64,000 nt of DNA from Alphaproteobacteria bacterium MarineAlpha12_Bin1 (GTDB lineage: Bacteria; Pseudomonadota; Alphaproteobacteria; UBA6615): contig PTJY01000002.1 of the NCBI GenBank assembly GCA_002937505.1, forward strand, positions 426,748 through 490,747, in the 5' to 3' direction. The notes beneath the pieces are model-generated. The model did not search any database. It saw nothing but the letters and a program-made list of their open reading frames with translations, and was not told where the DNA came from. Shown piece after piece: positions 27,196-39,520 of this stretch. The position numbers and the translations under genes are program-made. Each line of letters begins with the position of its first letter. Position 1 is the first letter of the stretch.

Positions 27196-28773
27196 TTAAT
27201 AATGTTTTAGCCAAAAAAGGACCGCAAGTAAACCTATCGCAAGCCAGAGTGGCCATATTAGAGGTTTTTGAGGGCCTTTCTTTTTTGTATCTAGTTTATC
27301 AATAATTGTTTCATTAGTTATGATTTCTAAACTAGATATAGCTTTAGGAAGACGTTCCAAAGCATTAAGCGTATTTGTGGTTACCTCGATTAGTTTTGCC
27401 TCTGGTCCTCTATTTTCTCTCATCCATTCTTCTATTAATGGCTGAGATAGTTGCCACATGTTTGTATGGGGAGCGAGTTGACGTCCCACCCCTTCGGCCA
27501 ATAGCATTGTTTTTTGTAGAAGTAATAGTTGTGGCTGAGTTTCCATGTCAAATTTTTTAGTTACTTGAAAAAGCTGGGCTAATAAGTGAGCTATCGAAAT
27601 ATCTGAGGAGGCTTGTCCAAAAATAGGCTCTCCAATAGCTCTAACTGCTAACTTGAAAGTTTGCCGATCTTTATTTGTAGGCACATAACCTGCTCTAAAA
27701 TGGACATCAGCAACTAGATCATAATCTCCGATTACAAACCCAAGCAATAGATCAGCAAGATAGTAGCGGGTTTCCTTGTCTATACGTCCCATTATGCCAA
27801 AATCTACGACTGCTAAAGTGCCGTCATTCAGCACAAAAGCATTTCCAGGGTGCATATCGGCATGAAAATAGCCATCTCTAAAAACTTGTCTAAAAAAGTT
27901 TTCAGAAGCTCTTTTAACTAGATCCTCTAGGTCGTGACCCGCTTCACGTAACTCTTCTATATTATGTATCGGAATGCCCTGGATTCTTTCAGTTGTTAAA
28001 ACTCGTCGACTTGTTCTTTTCCAGTCAATGCTTGGTACAAAATATTTGTTATCATTACTAAAATTTTCTCTTAATTCTGCTGCAGCAGAGGCCTCCATTC
28101 TTAAATCCATTTCCAAGTTTACTGTTTCAATAAAGGTTTTAACCGAAGCGACTGGATGCAAGCGACGTATTTTGGGAAGTGTTATTTCTAAGATCTTAGC
28201 GACCCACATAAATAAATCAGTATCACGCTTAAAATCTCTTTCTATATTCGGGCGTAAAATTTTAACTGCAACCTCACGAGTTACGCCTTCGTTATTCGAA
28301 TTGTCGCTTTTACCATTTTCGTTATTTATGTTTCTGACCACAGCAAAATGAACTTGAGCAATTGATGCTGCCGCTGCCGGTTTTTTATCAAAACTTTCAA
28401 ATAAGTCATGAATTGAGCTTCCGAGTTCGGCTTCTACTATTTCTATTGCCTTTAAGCCACTGAAAGGAGGTAAGTTGTCTTGTAGGTGTATTAAATCCGA
28501 CGCAAGCTCGTTTCCCACTAAATCAGGACGAGTACTAAGCATTTGACCAAATTTTATAAAACTGGGACCAAGTTCTTGTAAGGCAATGGCTAGCTTTTGT
28601 CCTGGCCTAAGCTTTCGACAATCTTTTTTGACTCTGAAGCCCGATAATAGCCTAGCCATCAGTATTAGACTTTTTGAAGCAGGCAGCCACTCTAAGGGGA
28701 AAAGTGCGTCATGTGAGGCAAGGGTTCGACCTATTTTAATAATTCTCCATATATGTATTAGGGAGTGCGTCAT
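27196..28773 (-). CDS. ubiB: UbiB, ABC1/ADCK-type ubiquinone biosynthesis protein
   Basis: Atypical kinase-like membrane protein needed for ubiquinone synthesis. 525 residues. The KxGQ motif is present in FIKFGQMLSTRPDLVG; other kinase-like parts are AAASIAQVHFA (Ala-rich loop replacing the P-loop), VAVKILRPNI with the Lys, and GYFHADMHPGNAFVLNDGTL plus VDFGIMGR. Two hydrophobic segments lie at the C-terminus (IWPLWLAIGLLAVLFWL). Starts 9 bases after ubiE and presumably shares its transcript. Confidence 0.94.
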   Translation of the reverse strand: MTHSLIHIWRIIKIGRTLASHDALFPLEWLPASKSLILMARLLSGFRVKKDCRKLRPGQKLAIALQELGPSFIKFGQMLSTRPDLVGNELASDLIHLQDNLPPFSGLKAIEIVEAELGSSIHDLFESFDKKPAAAASIAQVHFAVVRNINNENGKSDNSNNEGVTREVAVKILRPNIERDFKRDTDLFMWVAKILEITLPKIRRLHPVASVKTFIETVNLEMDLRMEASAAAELRENFSNDNKYFVPSIDWKRTSRRVLTTERIQGIPIHNIEELREAGHDLEDLVKRASENFFRQVFRDGYFHADMHPGNAFVLNDGTLAVVDFGIMGRIDKETRYYLADLLLGFVIGDYDLVADVHFRAGYVPTNKDRQTFKLAVRAIGEPIFGQASSDISIAHLLAQLFQVTKKFDMETQPQLLLLQKTMLLAEGVGRQLAPHTNMWQLSQPLIEEWMRENRGPEAKLIEVTTNTLNALERLPKAISSLEIITNETIIDKLDTKKKGPQKPLIWPLWLAIGLLAVLFWLKHY

Positions 28774-28782
28774 AATCTATTA

Positions 28783-29559
28783 TTAAAACCTCCAGGCTGA
28801 GTGGATAGCCACTATACCACCAGAGAGGTTTTGGTAGTTAATAGAACCTAAACCTGCTTCTTTCAGCATAAAAGAAAGTTCCTCTTGATTAGGAAATTTA
28901 CGAATGCTTTCAACAAGATATTTGTAAGACGCATGATCCCTAGCGATTAAAGATCCTAGTTTTGGCAAAACCCTGAACGAGTAATCATCATATAACCTGT
29001 TGAGTAAAGGAGAAATAACTTGACTGAATTCTAAACAAATAAATCTCCCACCTGGCTTTATTACCCTGTGTGCTTCTAAAAGTGCTTTTTCTATGTGTGT
29101 TATATTTCTGAGCCCAAAAGCGATCACGTATGCGTCGAATGAGGCACTAGAAAAAGGAAGTTCCTCAGCGTTGCTACATATCAGACTAGCCGATTGATCT
29201 TTATTAATTATTCCTCGATCTATTGATTTATCTCTATAAACCTCCATCATATTTATATTTATGTCGCAGATGGTGACTGATGCTTTATTGTTAGTTTCCC
29301 TCAGGATTCTTCCTGCAATATCTCCAGTGCCTCCTGCGACGTCAAGTATAGTCATGTTTTCTTTGGGCTTAAGTTGATTTATGAGAGCGGTTTTCCATAA
29401 CCGGTGCAGGCCAAAGCTCATAACATCATTCATAAGGTCATATTTATTTGACACTGAATCAAATACATTACGGACCCGTTCAGTTTTTTCGGAAACGTCT
29501 ACTTCGGTAAAACCAAAATGTGTTTTATTATGTTCAGTTTTTTTATCTGAATTACTCAT
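28783..29559 (-). CDS. ubiE: Ubiquinone/menaquinone C-methyltransferase
   Basis: SAM-dependent C-methylation in ubiquinone (and, if present, menaquinone) synthesis. 258 residues. Motifs: VFDSVSNKYDLMNDVMSFGLHRLWK near 30, SAM-binding ILDVAGGTGDIAGRIL near 71, and FGLRNITHIEKALLEAHRVIKPGG near 152. The frame runs open to 29613; ATG 29559 (MSNSDKKTEH) is preferred because the extra 18 residues are not family-like. Divergent from mutM and followed directly by ubiB. Confidence 0.93.
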   Translation of the reverse strand: MSNSDKKTEHNKTHFGFTEVDVSEKTERVRNVFDSVSNKYDLMNDVMSFGLHRLWKTALINQLKPKENMTILDVAGGTGDIAGRILRETNNKASVTICDININMMEVYRDKSIDRGIINKDQSASLICSNAEELPFSSASFDAYVIAFGLRNITHIEKALLEAHRVIKPGGRFICLEFSQVISPLLNRLYDDYSFRVLPKLGSLIARDHASYKYLVESIRKFPNQEELSFMLKEAGLGSINYQNLSGGIVAIHSAWRF

Positions 29560-29704
29560 CTGATGACCATATCGGAGACGCCCCTGTTCTCGCAAAGAAA
29601 AACTCTGCGTCAAATAGTTGCAAACTAATCTCTATAAGACCTTCTCTTAGTAGTTACATCTTTTAATAATATCACTTAATCTAAGAAAAATGAGCGAGAA
29701 TCCC

Positions 29705-30553
29705 ATGCCTGAGTTACCAGAAGTCGAGACTACACGAAAAGGCCTTATACCCGCTTTGGTTGGTGAAACGTTTTCTAAGGTTGATGTACGTTCATCAGGA
29801 CTGAGGTTTCCATTTCCACGCAACCTATCATCAAAAATTCAGAACCGTAGAGTAATAAGTATTAATAGACGTGCAAAATATCTTCTCATATGCTTAGAGG
29901 GGGATCTAGTTTTATTAATTCATCTGGGAATGAGCGGGAGAATGAGAGTATTTATTAAAGGGGATAAAATTCCTCCTATTGATAAGCATGACCATCTGAT
30001 ATTTAGGACGTTATGCGGTACGGAAGTTCGCTTTAACGATGCTCGAAGATTTGGGGCTTTGGATCTGGTCTCCGCTAAAAAATTAAACACTCACCCCCTT
30101 ATTTGTGATTTGGGTCCAGAGCCTCTTTCAGAGAGTTTTAATGGAACTTTGCTAGCTGAAAGGATCATAGAAAAGAAAACAAATATTAAAGCTGCATTAC
30201 TAGATCAAAAAACCATAGCGGGGATAGGAAATATTTATGCTTGTGAGGCTCTTTATTATGCTAATTTGTCACCCAGAAGAGCAGCATATACAATACAAGG
30301 AAAACGAGCAGATAGGCTTGCTTCATCTATCCAGGGGGTATTAAAAGCCGCTATTAAGGCTGGCGGCAGTAGTTTAAGAGATTTTCGCCAATCTGATGGA
30401 GGGCTCGGTTATTTTCAGCATCAATTTGCGGTTTATGGCCGAGAAGGTGAACTATGTCCTCGATGTAAGGCAGCCAACCATAATCAAGGCTGTGTCAATA
30501 GAACAGTCCAGAATGGCCGATCCACTTTCTACTGTTCTTGTTGGCAGCGATAA
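29705..30553 (+). CDS. mutM: Formamidopyrimidine-DNA glycosylase
   Basis: Base-excision repair of oxidised purines (8-oxoG, Fapy). 282 residues. The frame is open from 29690, but MPELPEVETTRKGL at ATG 29705 is forced by function: Pro after Met removal is the nucleophile, with Glu next to it. HLGMSGRMRV, NDARRFGALDLV and DQKTIAGIGNIYACEALYYA (helix-two-turn-helix) follow. The C-terminal zinc finger is odd: CPRC at the front, an insertion with an extra Cys (NHNQGCVNR), then GRSTFYCSCWQR, giving C-x-C where the family has C-x-x-C. Divergent from ubiE. Confidence 0.93.
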   Translation: MPELPEVETTRKGLIPALVGETFSKVDVRSSGLRFPFPRNLSSKIQNRRVISINRRAKYLLICLEGDLVLLIHLGMSGRMRVFIKGDKIPPIDKHDHLIFRTLCGTEVRFNDARRFGALDLVSAKKLNTHPLICDLGPEPLSESFNGTLLAERIIEKKTNIKAALLDQKTIAGIGNIYACEALYYANLSPRRAAYTIQGKRADRLASSIQGVLKAAIKAGGSSLRDFRQSDGGLGYFQHQFAVYGREGELCPRCKAANHNQGCVNRTVQNGRSTFYCSCWQR

Positions 30554-30572
30554 ATAAAAGTCCTATTTAAAT

Positions 30573-30959
30573 ATGTTTCATATTCTTTATAAATTTACGG
30601 TTTTTCTTGTTTGTGTTTGTTTAACAATACCTATTGTTTTTAATGTTAAGTCAGAAGACAATAAATATTTAACTTCGATTGTGGATTTACCGCTATTGGC
30701 AGGGCTTAGGGAAGAAATTGGCGCTGGCGTTGCTTTTGATAAACCAGGGGGTAGAATTGTTGAAGCTCTAGCTAAAGGAGTTGTGTTAAAGTCCTCAGTT
30801 TTGTCTTTCTACTCCAAGGTATTGCCTGGCTTGGGGTGGGATTTATTACATTCTGATATAACGGGCTCTCGCTGGCAACGGAGCAGTGAAATACTAAAAA
30901 TTGAAATTGTTCTAGAAGGAAAAGTGGTAATTGTGAGATACTCTATATCGCCTAAATAA
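30573..30959 (+). CDS. Conserved small secreted protein, unknown function
   Basis: 128 residues. The start MFHILYKFTVFLVCVCLTIP is a hydrophobic signal segment. The mature part has DLPLLAGLREEIGAGVAFDKPGGR, then VLSFYSKVLPGLGWDLL and a beta-rich end (GSRWQRSSEILKIEIVLEGKVVIVRYSI). I recall similar small proteins next to mutM in Rhodospirillales-type genomes, but none has a proven role. It sits 19 bases after mutM and 49 before the hydratase, so it is probably co-transcribed. Confidence 0.75.
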   Translation: MFHILYKFTVFLVCVCLTIPIVFNVKSEDNKYLTSIVDLPLLAGLREEIGAGVAFDKPGGRIVEALAKGVVLKSSVLSFYSKVLPGLGWDLLHSDITGSRWQRSSEILKIEIVLEGKVVIVRYSISPK

Positions 30960-31008
30960 GTGAAAGCACTGGCCCATTTGTTCTGGGCGTTAATTAAGGA
31001 AGCGAGAA

Positions 31009-31785
31009 ATGGCCTATAAAAACATTGAAGTTGAATTCATCGGTAAAGTGGGACTAGTACGTCTCAATAGGCCGAAAGCCCTTAATGCCCTTTGTGATGA
31101 GCTGATTCTAGAACTAGGTCATGCTTTGGATGACTTTGAAAAAAATGATGAAGTTAGATGTGTTGTTTTAACTGGCTCTGAGAAGGCCTTTGCCGCCGGA
31201 GCTGATATTAAAGAAATGGCGCCTAAAACATATATGAGCGCATATATGGAAGATTTTATTACTAATGGTTGGGAAAGGGTTACCGTTTGTAGAAAGCCAG
31301 TGATTGCCGCGGTTGCGGGTTTTGCTTTAGGTGGCGGATGTGAGTTAGCAATGATGTGTGATTTTATTATTGCGGCTGATAATGCCCAATTTGGGCAGCC
31401 AGAGATTAAATTGGGTATTATACCAGGTGCTGGTGGAACACAGAGATTGCCTCGATTTGTTGGCAAATCCAAAGCCATGGAAATGGTCCTCACGGGACGT
31501 ACTATGGACGCAGCTGAGGCTGAAAGATCTGGACTAGTAAGTCGAGTGGTTCCTGCAGAAGAATTGATCGAAGAAGCTATAAAAGTTGCTGAAGGCATCT
31601 CTAAATTGTCTATGCCTGTTACTATGTTAGCCAAAGAGTCTGTTAATAGAGCATTTGAAACAACTTTGCAGGAAGGAGTTCGATTTGAACGCAGGGTTTT
31701 TCATTCACTCTTTGCTAGTGAAGATCAAAAAGAGGGAATGACTGCATTTATTGAAAAACGACCTCCAAATTTTAAAGATAATTGA
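31009..31785 (+). CDS. Enoyl-CoA hydratase (crotonase family)
   Basis: Hydrates 2-enoyl-CoA in beta-oxidation or related acyl-CoA pathways. 258 residues, standard for the family. CoA-binding/oxyanion elements: [15 protein letters not shown] near 61 and [20 protein letters not shown] near 103 (first catalytic Glu), then [20 protein letters not shown] (second Glu). Tail [17 protein letters not shown] is typical. GAAGCGAGAA precedes ATG 31009. Whether it serves fatty acid or another acyl-CoA cannot be told here. Confidence 0.93.
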   Translation: MAYKNIEVEFIGKVGLVRLNRPKALNALCDELILELGHALDDFEKNDEVRCVVLTGSEKAFAAGADIKEMAPKTYMSAYMEDFITNGWERVTVCRKPVIAAVAGFALGGGCELAMMCDFIIAADNAQFGQPEIKLGIIPGAGGTQRLPRFVGKSKAMEMVLTGRTMDAAEAERSGLVSRVVPAEELIEEAIKVAEGISKLSMPVTMLAKESVNRAFETTLQEGVRFERRVFHSLFASEDQKEGMTAFIEKRPPNFKDN

Positions 31786-31816
31786 ATTGAAATTAGGCCT
31801 TTGGGTATTCTTTATC

Positions 31817-31845
31817 TTGACGCTTTGTGATATGACAGCTATAAG
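31817..31845 (+). promoter_or_regulatory. Sigma-70-like promoter of rpsT
   Basis: TTGACG (31817-31822) and TATAAG (31840-31845) are separated by exactly 17 bases, close to sigma-70 consensus. It lies 38 bases before the rpsT start in the 97-base gap after the hydratase. Confidence 0.65.
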
Positions 31846-31882
31846 CCCCGCCGCACACTATAGACAGAAGAAGTAAACAATT

Positions 31883-32146
31883 ATGGCACATCATGCATCC
31901 GCAAAGCAGCGTATTCGTCGGAATAATAGACGAGCTAAAATTAATAAAAATAGGATTAGTAAGATAAGAACTCTAGTTAAAAAGGTTGAGGTCGCTATAG
32001 AAAGCGGTAATCGAGATGATGCTATGTCAGCATTTCGTCTAGCTCAGCCTGAATTGCATCGAGGTATCAATAAGGGGGTTATGCAGCGTAATACGGTGAA
32101 TAGACGACTGTCTAGTTTGTCAGCTCGCATTAAAGTAATGTCCTAA
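31883..32146 (+). CDS. rpsT: 30S ribosomal protein S20
   Basis: Binds the 5' and 3' minor domains of 16S rRNA. 87 residues, usual size, very basic: MAHHASAKQRIRRNNRRAKINKN and a C-terminal GVMQRNTVNRRLSSLSARIK. AGAAGAAG precedes ATG 31883. It has its own promoter and a clear terminator. The rpsT-dnaA order is typical of alphaproteobacteria. Confidence 0.97.
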   Translation: MAHHASAKQRIRRNNRRAKINKNRISKIRTLVKKVEVAIESGNRDDAMSAFRLAQPELHRGINKGVMQRNTVNRRLSSLSARIKVMS

Positions 32147-32174
32147 CTAGTTGCTTGTCTTAGCTTTTGTTTCT

Positions 32175-32202
32175 GGCCGCGCTTTAAATGTGCGGCCTTT
32201 TT
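32175..32202 (+). terminator. rpsT intrinsic terminator
   Basis: GGCCGC (32175-32180) pairs with GCGGCC (32192-32197) across an 11-base loop, followed by five T (32198-32202). It lies 28 bases past the rpsT stop. Confidence 0.85.
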
Positions 32203-32638
32203 ATTTCCCTTAAGGGGCCTCCATTTTATCACTAGATTTCTAGATTAAATAAATATGTCATTTTTTTTTAGATTCAGTTCTATTTTTTGTTGTTACTTGT
32301 TACCGTCATATGTATTGTGGGGGTCGGTCTTAAAAAATAAATGTAATAAAAATTAAATAATCAATAAACTGTGATTCAAACTATATTCAGGAGACTAGTA
32401 TCTGTAAATATAAACATGTGCCTTCAAAGTAAAAATTAACAGTTTTTATAGTAAAAATAAATAATTACCAAATATTGCGTAAGTAAATTATTGTACAAGA
32501 AAAAGGTCATGAGTTCGCCGTTATTTAGTCTTTTCATAGGGTCATTGGTTTGATTGTACGATGACACGGATGCTGACTTAGGTAATTAAAAAGTCCACTT
32601 GCTGAATGTAGATTTGTTGTTTTTTTGGGAGAGATTAT
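32203..32638. other. Long AT-rich intergenic region upstream of dnaA
   Basis: Over 400 bases with many A/T runs and no open frame of useful length. I see an inverted repeat CTAGATTTCTAG near 32230 and long homopolymer T/A tracts. I looked by eye for TTATCCACA-type DnaA boxes on both strands and found none matching consensus. It probably holds the dnaA promoter; an origin cannot be claimed. Confidence 0.5.
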
Positions 32639-32764
32639 TTGAGCCGCAGAAAAGAAATACTCGATGATGTTCTACTAAGTAAGCCTGCTCTGTTCTTTAG
32701 TGGCCTCCCGCTTAATAAAGTTCTATTTAAACAATACCTGGCAGTATTTAACCCTAATGAATAG
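32639..32764 (+). CDS. Possible 41-codon leader ORF ahead of dnaA
   Basis: A TTG-initiated frame encodes 41 residues (starts MSRRKEILDDVLLSKPAL, ends AVFNPNE) and stops 11 bases before the dnaA ATG. GGGAGAG (32627-32633) stands 5-7 bases before the TTG, a better ribosome-binding site than that of dnaA itself. I recognise no homologue. It may be a true small protein, a translational leader coupled to dnaA, or chance. An in-frame stop at 32609-32611 limits it upstream. Confidence 0.3.
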   Translation: MSRRKEILDDVLLSKPALFFSGLPLNKVLFKQYLAVFNPNE

Positions 32765-32775
32765 AGTGCTAATTA

Positions 32776-34206
32776 ATGACGGAGCAATGGGAACATACTG
32801 ATGCCAAGCTCGCTGAGCAATGGACCAGAATAAGAGCCCTTCTTAGGGCCGAAGTAGGTGACGCAGCTTTCAATAGTTGGCTTAAACCACTTACACTTGG
32901 AGAAATACTGGGTACTCGCTTGCGTATTGCAGTGCCAACCAGGTTTATGCGTGACTGGATAGAACAAAACTACGGAGAAAAGCTTACAGACTTTTGGAAG
33001 GAAGAGAATCCTAATATTACTCAGGTGGAAGTAATAGTAGAGCCTCAGAGAACAAATGTGCAGGCACCGTTAGAGAGTTTAAGAAGGCAAGACGATCTGC
33101 AAACAAGCCTGGTGAGTTCAAAAACTAGCAATGAACTAGAAGGTGGAAGTAACGAGGACTCTATCAAAGATGAAACCGAAAATGTTCAAGCTTTGCTGGA
33201 TAAGAGGTTTATTTTCAAGAATTTCATAGTGGGCCGCACTAATGAACTTGCTCATGCAGCAGCACGTAGGGCTGCTGAATCAGATCAAGTACAATTTAAT
33301 CCGTTATTTTTATTCGGAAGTGTGGGTCTGGGTAAAACACATTTAATGCATGCTATAGCATGGCATATCACTGAACGAGATCCAAAACGCAGGGTACTAT
33401 ACATGTCTGCTGAAAAGTTCATGTATCAATTTATACGAGCCTTGAGGTTTCGCACTACCATGGATTTCAAAGAACAATTCAGGTCAGTGGATGTCTTAAT
33501 GATAGATGACATTCAATTTATATGCGGTAAAGAGTCCACTCAGGAAGAATTTTTTCATACATTTAATGCGCTAGTCGACCAAAATCGGCAAATTGTCGTT
33601 TCTGCCGATAAATCTCCTTCTGATTTGGATGGCATGGAAGAGAGGTTGCGTTCTCGTTTAGGTTGCGGATTAGTTGCGGACATTCACCCAACAGATTATG
33701 AGCTTAGGCTGAGTATATTGCAGGATAAGGCTCATCATTTAGGAGCTGACCTACCAGATAAGGTTCTCGAGTTTCTAGCACATAAGATCACCTCAAATGT
33801 CAGAGAATTAGAGGGAGCTCTAAATCGTATTGTAGCCCAGTCAACATTAGTGGGAAGGCCTATTTCTCTTGAAACCACACAAGAGGTTTTAAGAGATCTA
33901 CTACGCGCCAATGACCGAAGAGTGACAATCGAGGAAATACAAAAGAAGGTCGCAGAGCACTTTAATATACGATTGGTTGATATGCATTCGGCAAGGAGAG
34001 CTCGTGCTGTTGCTCGCCCTCGACAGGTGGCAATGTATTTGTCGAAACAATTAACTGCTCGTTCATTACCTGAAATAGGGCGTAAATTTGGCGGCAGAGA
34101 TCATACCACTGTTATGCACGCAGTAAAAAAAGTTGAGGAACTGCGATCAACTGACAATAGTTTTCATGAAGATGTTGAATTATTGAAAAGGATGCTCGAA
34201 ATCTAG
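32776..34206 (+). CDS. dnaA: Chromosomal replication initiator DnaA
   Basis: AAA+ initiator that binds the origin and opens DNA. 476 residues. Domain I about 10-95 (EVGDAAFNSWLKPLTL), a variable linker to about 145, AAA+ domain with Walker A GSVGLGKTHLMHAI near 180 and Walker B VLMIDDIQFICGKESTQEEF near 238, and domain IV with the DnaA-box-binding signature GRDHTTVMHAVKKVEEL near 440. First gene of dnaA-dnaN-recF-gyrB. The Shine-Dalgarno is poor, which fits possible translational control. Confidence 0.97.
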   Translation: MTEQWEHTDAKLAEQWTRIRALLRAEVGDAAFNSWLKPLTLGEILGTRLRIAVPTRFMRDWIEQNYGEKLTDFWKEENPNITQVEVIVEPQRTNVQAPLESLRRQDDLQTSLVSSKTSNELEGGSNEDSIKDETENVQALLDKRFIFKNFIVGRTNELAHAAARRAAESDQVQFNPLFLFGSVGLGKTHLMHAIAWHITERDPKRRVLYMSAEKFMYQFIRALRFRTTMDFKEQFRSVDVLMIDDIQFICGKESTQEEFFHTFNALVDQNRQIVVSADKSPSDLDGMEERLRSRLGCGLVADIHPTDYELRLSILQDKAHHLGADLPDKVLEFLAHKITSNVRELEGALNRIVAQSTLVGRPISLETTQEVLRDLLRANDRRVTIEEIQKKVAEHFNIRLVDMHSARRARAVARPRQVAMYLSKQLTARSLPEIGRKFGGRDHTTVMHAVKKVEELRSTDNSFHEDVELLKRMLEI

Positions 34207-34541
34207 TTTATTCTAATGAACTTTGTTTTGAATAAGCGCCTGATATTAAATCCTTAGAAGATCTGTTAGCTCTCTTTATATGTGGCGAAATCAGTGCCGA
34301 ATCGTTCTAACCCTGCTATAAATAAATATATATATTGTGTTTTTATTCTTTCATATTAACAGACTGAAAATATGAGGAGTTGTTTATTAGCTGAAAATAC
34401 GGTTTTTATAAAAAATAAAATCGAATTGAGATATAAATTAGGGCTCGTACCTTTATAGTGTAGTCTACTAAGATATTGATTTTCTTATTAAAAATAGACA
34501 TGTAGATTAAAAAAGGTCGACCATATGGTTTGAGAATTACT
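34207..34541. other. dnaA-dnaN intergenic region
   Basis: 335 bases, AT-rich. I see no convincing open frame, hairpin-plus-T-tract terminator or well-spaced promoter. The dnaN promoter presumably lies here, but no -35/-10 pair with normal spacing could be picked out. Confidence 0.5.
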
Positions 34542-35656
34542 ATGAAGCTAACGATTGAACGGTCTATATTATTAAAAGCCTTGGCTCATGTCCAAAGCGT
34601 TGTTGAACGCCGGAATACAATACCTATTCTAGCAAATGTTTTGTTAGATGCGAATGACGGAGGTCTAACTCTAACAGCAACAGATATGGATCTGGCTATA
34701 ACTGAAAAAATAGAAGCGGATGTTACCCAATCAGGCGCAAGTACCGCTCCAGCGCATACATTTTATGACATAGTGAGGAAACTTCCGGATGGTTCTCAAG
34801 TGGACCTGGAAACTGATGCAGAGGCAGCTCAACTAATTTTAAAAGCAGGCAGATCTCGCTTTAGTTTAAGCACTCTGCCGACTGAAGATTTTCCTGTTTT
34901 GAGTGGGGGGGATCTTCCTTTTACTTTCTCACTTCTGGCCGACGAGCTTAGGGCGGTTATTGATAGAACTAGGTTTGCTATTTCCACAGAAGAAACTAGA
35001 TATTATTTAAATGGAATATACATACATTCGGTGGAAGCTGAGGGAACCCATTTTTTGCGGGCCGTGGCCACAGACGGTCATCGTTTAGCTCGAGCGGAGA
35101 CCAACCTTCCTGAAGGAGCAGAAAGCATGCCAGGGGTTATAGCTCCTCGCAAAGCAATTTTGGAAATTAGAAAACTTATTGATGAGACCAAGGATTCCAT
35201 AAACGTATCACTTAGTGACACAAGAATTCGCTTGGAATTCGATGGCATAATACTTAGTTCTAAGCTTATAGATGGTACTTTTCCAGATTATGAAAGAGTT
35301 ATTCCGACAGAAAATGATAAGATTCTGTCGGTTGATAGTAGTATATTTGCTGCGGCAGTAGATCGTGTTTCTACTATTTCTTCAGAAAAAAGCCGTTCTA
35401 TTAAGTTAGGATTAACTTCTGGCTCTCTTACTCTATCTGCTACTAGTAACGAGAATGGAAGTGCTAATGAAGAGTTGGAAGTTAGTTACAGTGATGGGGA
35501 TATGGAAATTGGTTTCAACTCTAGATATTTGCTAGATATAACGTCCCAAATTATAGGTGAAGAAGCACAGTTTATATTAGCAGACGCTTCTTCGCCTACA
35601 ATTGTAAGGGACACGAATGATAATAGATCTCTTTACGTGCTTATGCCGATGAGAGT

Positions 35657-35660
<4 letters not shown>
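34542..35660 (+). CDS. dnaN: DNA polymerase III beta subunit (sliding clamp)
   Basis: Ring-shaped processivity clamp. 372 residues. The start MKLTIERSILLKALAHVQSV and VERRNTIPILANVLLDA are family hallmarks; the central TEETRYYLNGIYIHS and RAVATDGHRLARAET are also typical, and the C-terminus ends RSLYVLMPMRV. The frame opens at TTG 34530, but ATG 34542 gives the universal DnaN start. Its stop overlaps the recF start codon by 4 bases (GTGA), so the two are coupled. Confidence 0.96.
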
Positions 35661-39429
<3,769 letters not shown>

Positions 39430-39520
39430 TTATTTATAGAAGTACAATTTTTTATTTTAGCTTATCTATAGAAGATTTAGGCAGCCTTAGTATAAAGCAA
39501 TTAGCAGGTAAATCTTCGGT

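Noticed and set aside
32203..32638. Origin of replication next to dnaA
   Set aside because: No consensus DnaA boxes seen by eye, and many alphaproteobacteria have the origin elsewhere.
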